Shown: positions 57,701 to 64,000 of the stretch, in pieces
How the letters are laid out: each line of letters begins with the position of its first letter
How positions within the stretch are numbered: position 1 is the stretch's first letter
DNA from: Azolla caroliniana
Taxonomy: Eukaryota > Polypodiophyta
Assembly (NCBI GenBank): GCA_043228905.1
Contig: JBHGNT010000003.1
Location: 21,824,001 to 21,888,000, forward strand
DNA length: 64,000 nucleotides
Direction: 5' to 3'
Position numbers and translations under genes: made by a program
The notes under the pieces: generated by a model
What the model was told of the DNA's origin: nothing
Databases searched by the model: none
The model's input: the letters and a program-made list of their open reading frames with translations, nothing else

Positions 57701-60700
57701 TCAACAAGTGCCTTCACCCAACTCTTTACACTTTGAGTGTTCTAAAAAATAAATTGAAGGTCTTGAGTTCAAACTTTAGTGGGGGCATATGTCAATAGTT
57801 GTCTTCGCCTCTATAACTTAGTGCTAGAGCGTCAGTCTTGTAAACGGAAGGTCTTGAGTTCAATCCTTAGTGGGGGCATATGTCAACAAGTGTCTTCGCT
57901 TCTATAACTCAGTGGTAAGAGTGTCGGTCTTGTAAACTGAAATGAAGGTCTTGAGTTCAATCCTAAGTGGGGGCATATGTCAATAATGTGTTTTGTCAAC
58001 TCATTTGTTGACACTTTGAGTGGTCTAAAAAGTATCTTGTAAGATCTTTAGTAGAGGGTTAAGTTCTACCCTTAGTGGGGGCATATGTTGAAAAGTGTGT
58101 TTTTATATTATATAGTTTGAACGTTGTCGAGTTGTTACGCTCTTCGCGTGCAGAAAGAGGCGGAACCGTGGGGGCCTTGAACCAAGGAGTGTGAGAAAGA
58201 AGGGAGAGAGAACAAAGTCTTAATTACAAAATCAATAACGATTACAATCGGCAAGCCGGCAACGGACCCAACTCAGGCGAATACACACCCACATGATACT
58301 CACGCACGCACATAGCCCCGATTGCACCGTGGAGCCTCTACCGGAAGCACACGAGTTGTCCACGAAGCAGAGGCAACTCAGTCCAAAACCCTGCAGAGAA
58401 CGACGAACGATGGAGGAGAGAGCTCGGTCCCAGTCCGACAGCACTTCGTCCTCGCTCCTCAAAGAAAACGCGCTCCCCCTTTTTTTCCTCACTTCTCCCT
58501 CTCTTTTATAGCCCAAGGAGGGAGGCCGTTACCACTCGTTACATCATGTTTATTCCCTGTCCGAAAGGACAGGGATACGCCTTGAATTCCTCCCTACCGA
58601 ATGCGTGCTACCTAGGATTTCGCCTCAGGCGACTTGTACCTACCTACGTACTATACAACAAAACTTGTGCCCACGTGTAAGGGCCGGTTTACGCACGTTA
58701 TACCCGGTTTCCGCCTAGGGACGGTTTTCTCCACGACATCCGCCCCCACCTAACTGCGCATCCACCGGTATGCGCCAAAATTAGACTCTTGCCGGAGAAG
58801 ACCGGCCCACGCTTATCCTTCGTCTTCCGGATCGGCATCCATTCTGAGCCGATCGTTGTCGCTATCCAGGTCGTCCGGGTCTGGTTCAACCTCGTGCCGC
58901 ATTTTGAATGCTTTGATCCTTTTCCCCACCACCGGTACCGCCATCCTTGTCCCGTCGAGGAGATTGTCTGCTCCGTTGGCATGATCGACTTCTGCCCGTA
59001 CATTAGCTCTGCCAGCATGAACCCGATTACCGAACTGTGCGTGGTTCGGTCTGCCCACAACGCATAGGGTAAGAGCCGCGGCTAGTTCCCGACATGGCCT
59101 CCACACGCCCGTACCAATACTTTGACAATCGGCCCGTGTCCGCGTTCCACCTTCCCGTCAGCCTCCGGATTGTACGCTGTGGTGAGCGAGAGTTTAACCC
59201 CTAGCCGGTCAAACAACTCTTTTGGCTTTTGCGCGTCTAATTCTCCGTGGTCGGCCACGATATTACCGACGCACCCGTACCGGCATACCACATCTTCGAT
59301 TAGAAACCGGCACACGGCCGCGTTCATTTTGTTCTGCAACACTCGGCCTTCCACCTGGTTCGTCAGGTCCTCCCGAGCCAGCACCAGATATCGCATCTGC
59401 CCTACCCCCATCAACATTGTCACCAGATCCACCATCCACTTGAAGTGGACCGTCAGAGGGTAGGTCGGGTGAAGCTCATCTTGATGTCGGACTATGGAGT
59501 GCATCTGATAGCTTTCGCAAGTCGTCACGACCGAACCGCGCAACACTCCGATTGAGGTGGAGCGCGATCTAGTCGTGGATTGTTCGACTGGGGCCAGAAT
59601 CGGCATGAACGTGTCGATACAGAAGGGGGTGCGGGATGAGCAGTCCTCTTTTACATGGGGAGAAAGACCGACCGGGCGAAGGTCGGGAATCAAAAGGGAG
59701 GTGATGAAGGGTACAGAACGAGTCGGACAGGATCGACATCGGAGCCGAAACTTCGGACATTGGAGAATCAAGCCCAAACGGGGCTTGATTGATCACAGAG
59801 CGGATGCTTTCCATTGACACCACTAAAGGGGTCGGTGGCCCGGATGAGTCGTTAGGGGTAGTTACAAAATCGATGTCCCCACATCTTGATCGGAGACTTC
59901 GGCAGCCGGCAACGAGGCCGACGTGAGACCGAGAGAGATGGAAGATGGAGGCAGGAGCACAGCGAAAAGATCGATGACGAGTTTGAGAGAAGTACAAGGT
60001 ATGAAGCGGAGAGCGAAGACCGGTCCTATGGGTCACCTCACACCAAATCTAGAGACTTCGGCGGTCGGCATCAGATCCGATGTAAGACCAAGATACTGAC
60101 GGTGGCGGCAAGAGAATGGGACTCGGCAATCCAGAGAATGACGGACGGACCCGGACGGGAATCGGGCAGAGCGGACTTCTGGATAACCGATCCGGAAGAA
60201 GGGAAAGAGCAGGCCTACGAAGAGGCCAGGAACACGGTACGTCGGTACCACGGGAGAAAGTGTGGAGCGAGCCACCCTCTCGACTTGCGGGCAAAGATGA
60301 CCTAGGATAAGGGTTCGAGATACGACGAGCCCTAGGAGGATCCTTCACACCGGCTCTAGAGACTCCGACGGTCGGCCCGAGAGCTGTCATGAGACCTAGA
60401 GCGACGAACGGTGGTGACGAGGGGACGAAGGCAAGGAAGTGTGGAGGGGCGATCCTACGACGATCCTCACACCGATCCGGAGACACCGGCAGTTCAAGCC
60501 GACATGGCAATGTGAGACCGAGTGAGAAGGATGGTGGTGGTAGGTGAACGGGATCGAGCAAAAGGGAAGGTCCCACAGAGATCCTCACACCGATCCGGTG
60601 GTCGGCCCGAGTGCCGGCGTGAGTCCTATAGGAAAGGACGGTGGCGGTAGGAGAACGTGGCTGGACGACGAAGGCGGAGCGGCAAGGAGGTCCTATGGGT

Positions 60701-63700
60701 TCCTCACACCAATCCGGAGTCACCGGTAGTTCAAGCCGACAAGGCAACGTGAGACCGAGTGAGAAGGACGGTGGCGGCAGGAAACGGGAACCGGCGATGT
60801 AGGTAGAGCGGACCGGAAGCTGGCAAGGCCAGAGTTGACAAGGGCGAAACCCTTACTAGCCGGTTACAGGTTTGAAAAGGAGCCGGTAAGAGGTGAGCGA
60901 GGAGCAGTGTGCCAAGCCGGATGGGCACACCCGGGAGCGGATCAAGAGACGTGCATATGGTCATTAAGGGCCGGTTTGAAGCACGAGTATGGGACGATGT
61001 TTGGCACGGGTAGTGCCGAACAAGGACGACGGAAGACAACACACGGAGGTGCAGAAAGGATGTATAGGCGCGAAGGATGATTTCCGGTTCAGGTGATCTC
61101 GAATGGAAGACCAAGGAGACGGAAGGTGGCGGCGAGGGGATGAAGGCGATGGGCAACAACACAGGGGCGGCATCCGGCGAGTGAAGGCGGGGAGAAACCG
61201 GATTGGCAACGGTGTTCGGGAGGGCCGATCGAAGAAGAAGGCGCGTGCGGCGGACGAGGTGGATCGGGTGGAGCCGGCAAGACAGACGGGTGCCGGTGAG
61301 GTAGAGGACCTGGTTAATCACCGTCGCCGGAATCGCTCACCCCTTTCCTTTCTTGGCACATACCGGTGGATGTGCGGTTTGGTGGGGGTGGATGTCATGA
61401 AGATTTACGGCCACAGTGTGAAACCATGGTGGAATAGGGCAAGTCAGTGGTGTGCAACATGTGCACATGTATAGTAGGAAACGATGTATAGAATAAAGGG
61501 GAGTATTTGTCCCACATTGTAACGCCCTCCCCTCCTTGGTCTATAAAAGGGGGGAGGGGTCCCTTGTTGAGGGGTTGCCCATTTTGAGTCGTAAGGGTAT
61601 ACCATTTTTGTGGAGGGTCTTTATGAGGAGGAGAGGTGCATGGGCACACCCGAAACGCTCCCTCGTCACAAGACGACCGAACATTCAAGGAAGACACAAA
61701 CACACACAAGAATGCTCTTACGCTGTCGTAGTGTATTTCGTACACTACGTGAAAAAATAAAAATAATATAACCGATTTAATTGCATATAAATAAATAAAA
61801 TCAGAATATCAAAATACTTATCACGTGCATAAGGCAAGATTCAAACCCTGTACCTCCATGTAGCCAAACCTCAACTTTACCATTATGCTACCTTATCTTT
61901 AGTGTTTTATAAATAGATTTAATAACTATAAGTGCTTTATTTGTGCCTACCTTTATTAAAAGGTAAATCATGCATTTTTAGAGTGTGTGAATATTTTATA
62001 GAAAAAACGCAATCAACTAAAAAGTGACTCATGCACATCTAGTGTGCATGAGCACTATATTTAGCAAATAAAAGCAAGGATTAGAAAAGCATCACATGCA
62101 TATTTAGTGTGCATGAACATATTAGAAAAAAGCATGTAGCTATGCTTAGTCTCTCCCATCACTATATAAGGATGGGGAGCACATTGTAGTTTTGTTGATT
62201 TTTTTTCTATAATGATCAATCAATCTAAAATATTCGTGGGATTCACGAATTTCCTAAAATAATTCTCTCTTTCTACCTAAATATTGACTAAATATACTAA
62301 ACTCGTGGGATTCACAAGATTCTTATCTTATAACTCTTTATACCTATTCTTTACTAGCCTTATTTGTATTTTTCTTCCTCCTAGTCCAAAACCTCGGCGG
62401 TTCCCACCCGACTCACGCAACGATCCGGAGCCGAAAGGCACGACACAGTTGGTGAACCCGACGTGAAGACGGGTGGCAAGGGGATGGAGAATCAACAAGA
62501 GGCGATGAACATGATGATGATGATGGTTGAGCGGATGCAACAAGAACAACGCGCGATGATGGAGATGAAGGCGGTAGTAGAGCGGCTTGTGCGACGAAAT
62601 GGGGAATTCAACGGAAATGATGTGTCACGCTATCTACGTGACTACAAAGGGGAGATGATGCGATGTGGGATACCGGAAGGATTGCAAGTGATATCCTTCA
62701 GTCGGGTAGCCACGGATGAGTTACAAGAAAGAATCTACAAGATACAGCAACAAAATCCAACATGGGGGTCCTTTGAAGAAGCTTTACGAGAGGCATATGA
62801 CTACGAGAGATCGAAGGGACGAGATCAACACGAGTTTGACGAATGGGTGGCATCGGAGAAGACCCACCGAAGTGCAACATAAGCATTCCTAGAGTTCGAG
62901 CATCGTCTTGCTCGACTCTCGGAGCGGGAACAACGATTGGTGGGGGAGGATAAAGTCCTAATGTTCGTAAAATCGATCGATCGAAAAGAAAGGATGGACA
63001 TCGGGATTGAACTCGAAGACGATGACGGTGCGAATGGTCTTACCGAAGATTGGGCCAAAGCCCAAAGGGTATGCCAGAGACATGATGAGAGGAAGATGAG
63101 AATCTTGTGAACGATATGGCCGATGAAGGATGGTCGATTGAAGACAAACGATGGAGCCGATATGAAGGCCGAAATACAACATGATGGTGCGATGGAAGAG
63201 GGTGTAAAACAAGCTACCCTCTTGTCTTGCGAAAGAACAACGACGAAGGATAAGGCTGATAACCCAAGTGTAGAAGAAGATTTCAGAATACAAGTGTCCG
63301 AAACATCGGGTGAAAAGGGGTAAGCATAATTGATGCAATGAAAGAGAGCAAGGAGGACTTGATTGAGGAGGTCACCACGAAAGATGACATCGAATTGAAG
63401 GTGGCTATGGATGAATCAACGACGGATGGCCATATCGAGACTTTCCCACCACTGATTCCAGAGACTCCGGCGGTTGCGTTCGAAAGGCAACGTGAGACCG
63501 AAGAGACGGAAGGTGGCGGAGAGAAAACAAAGGTCGAAGCCGATGCGTATGACAGAGAGATAGCCGAGAATATGGCTATGGGTGAAACAACGGAGGATGA
63601 TAATACCGAGGATTCCTACCCACTAATTCTAGAGACTTCGGCGGTTGTGTCCGAGAACCAATGTGAGACCGGAGAGACGGGAGGTGGCAGCAAGGAAGGT

Positions 63701-64000
63701 AAAGTCGGAAGCCGGTTCGGATGGAAGATGATCCGTCTGAAATTCCGATGTAAACAAAAGCACGACAACGCGAAGGTCGGGTCTACGATGGGAGAAGCAT
63801 GTAATACGGAGCACGCGCTACGGCACCAAAAGAAGCACGTGCTACGGCGTAAAGAGAAGCACACGCTACGGCGCAAAAAGAAGCACGCGCTACGATGCAA
63901 AAAGAAGCATGCACTACGGGGTAATACGACATCTTCCTCCACAGTGACGTTGATAGAGGCAAGTGAGTCACAGATCTCTTTGATTCGGGCCGTGTAATCG

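Overview
This is nuclear DNA of a land plant. It holds long spliceosomal introns, an intronless DYW-type PPR gene, typical plant single-copy genes, Copia, Ty3/gypsy, LINE and MITE-like repeats, and long CT/GA and CTT microsatellites. The transposon proteins and the PPR gene look to me more like a fern or another non-flowering vascular plant than an angiosperm, but the sequence alone does not prove that. No bacterial or organellar gene order is present.

Layout. 1-2817 (-): 5' part of a bHLH121/URI-like transcription factor gene; the 3' end lies outside the window. 3.13-3.71 kb: a decayed minisatellite. 4.79-4.90 and 7.34-7.65 kb: a half and a complete MITE-like element with ~113-bp terminal inverted repeats. 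6.3-19.3 kb: a ~13-kb array of tRNA-Pro genes and pseudogenes (about 28 recognisable copies, 13 full length, with all three proline anticodons TGG, AGG and CGG). It is interrupted by a degenerate Copia gag fragment (9.2-10.56 kb) and a young, nearly complete Copia element (11.01-16.36 kb). 19.5-20.7 kb: SINE-like heads and a LINE 3' fragment.

21.25-22.65 kb (+): a two-exon PV42-type (SnRK1-gamma-like) CBS-domain gene. 24.15-42.79 kb (-): a 17-exon SULTR4-type vacuolar sulfate transporter; all exon junctions could be read and give 686 residues. Its 5.5-kb intron 2 is packed with LINE pieces. 46.98-49.55 kb (+): an 857-residue PPR-DYW protein whose last ~100 bp are duplicated downstream. 51.39-54.40 kb (-): a six-exon UBC19/20 (UBE2C-type) E2 enzyme gene, 182 residues.

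55.1-58.0 kb: a second, independent tRNA-derived array, of tRNA-Thr(TGT) copies, split by a Ty3/gypsy LTR fragment. 58.13 kb to the end: a mosaic of related Ty3/gypsy pieces: a 3' LTR with polypurine tract and integrase (-), then (+) degenerate internal repeats, an LTR, a primer-binding site, a broken gag, and a repeat-rich open frame with Lys/His/Arg octapeptides.

The host genes look functionally unrelated to each other: iron-responsive regulation, energy signalling, sulfate storage, organelle RNA editing and cell-cycle ubiquitination. The unusual content is the two tRNA arrays from different isoacceptor families in one 64-kb window, both used as transposon landing sites.
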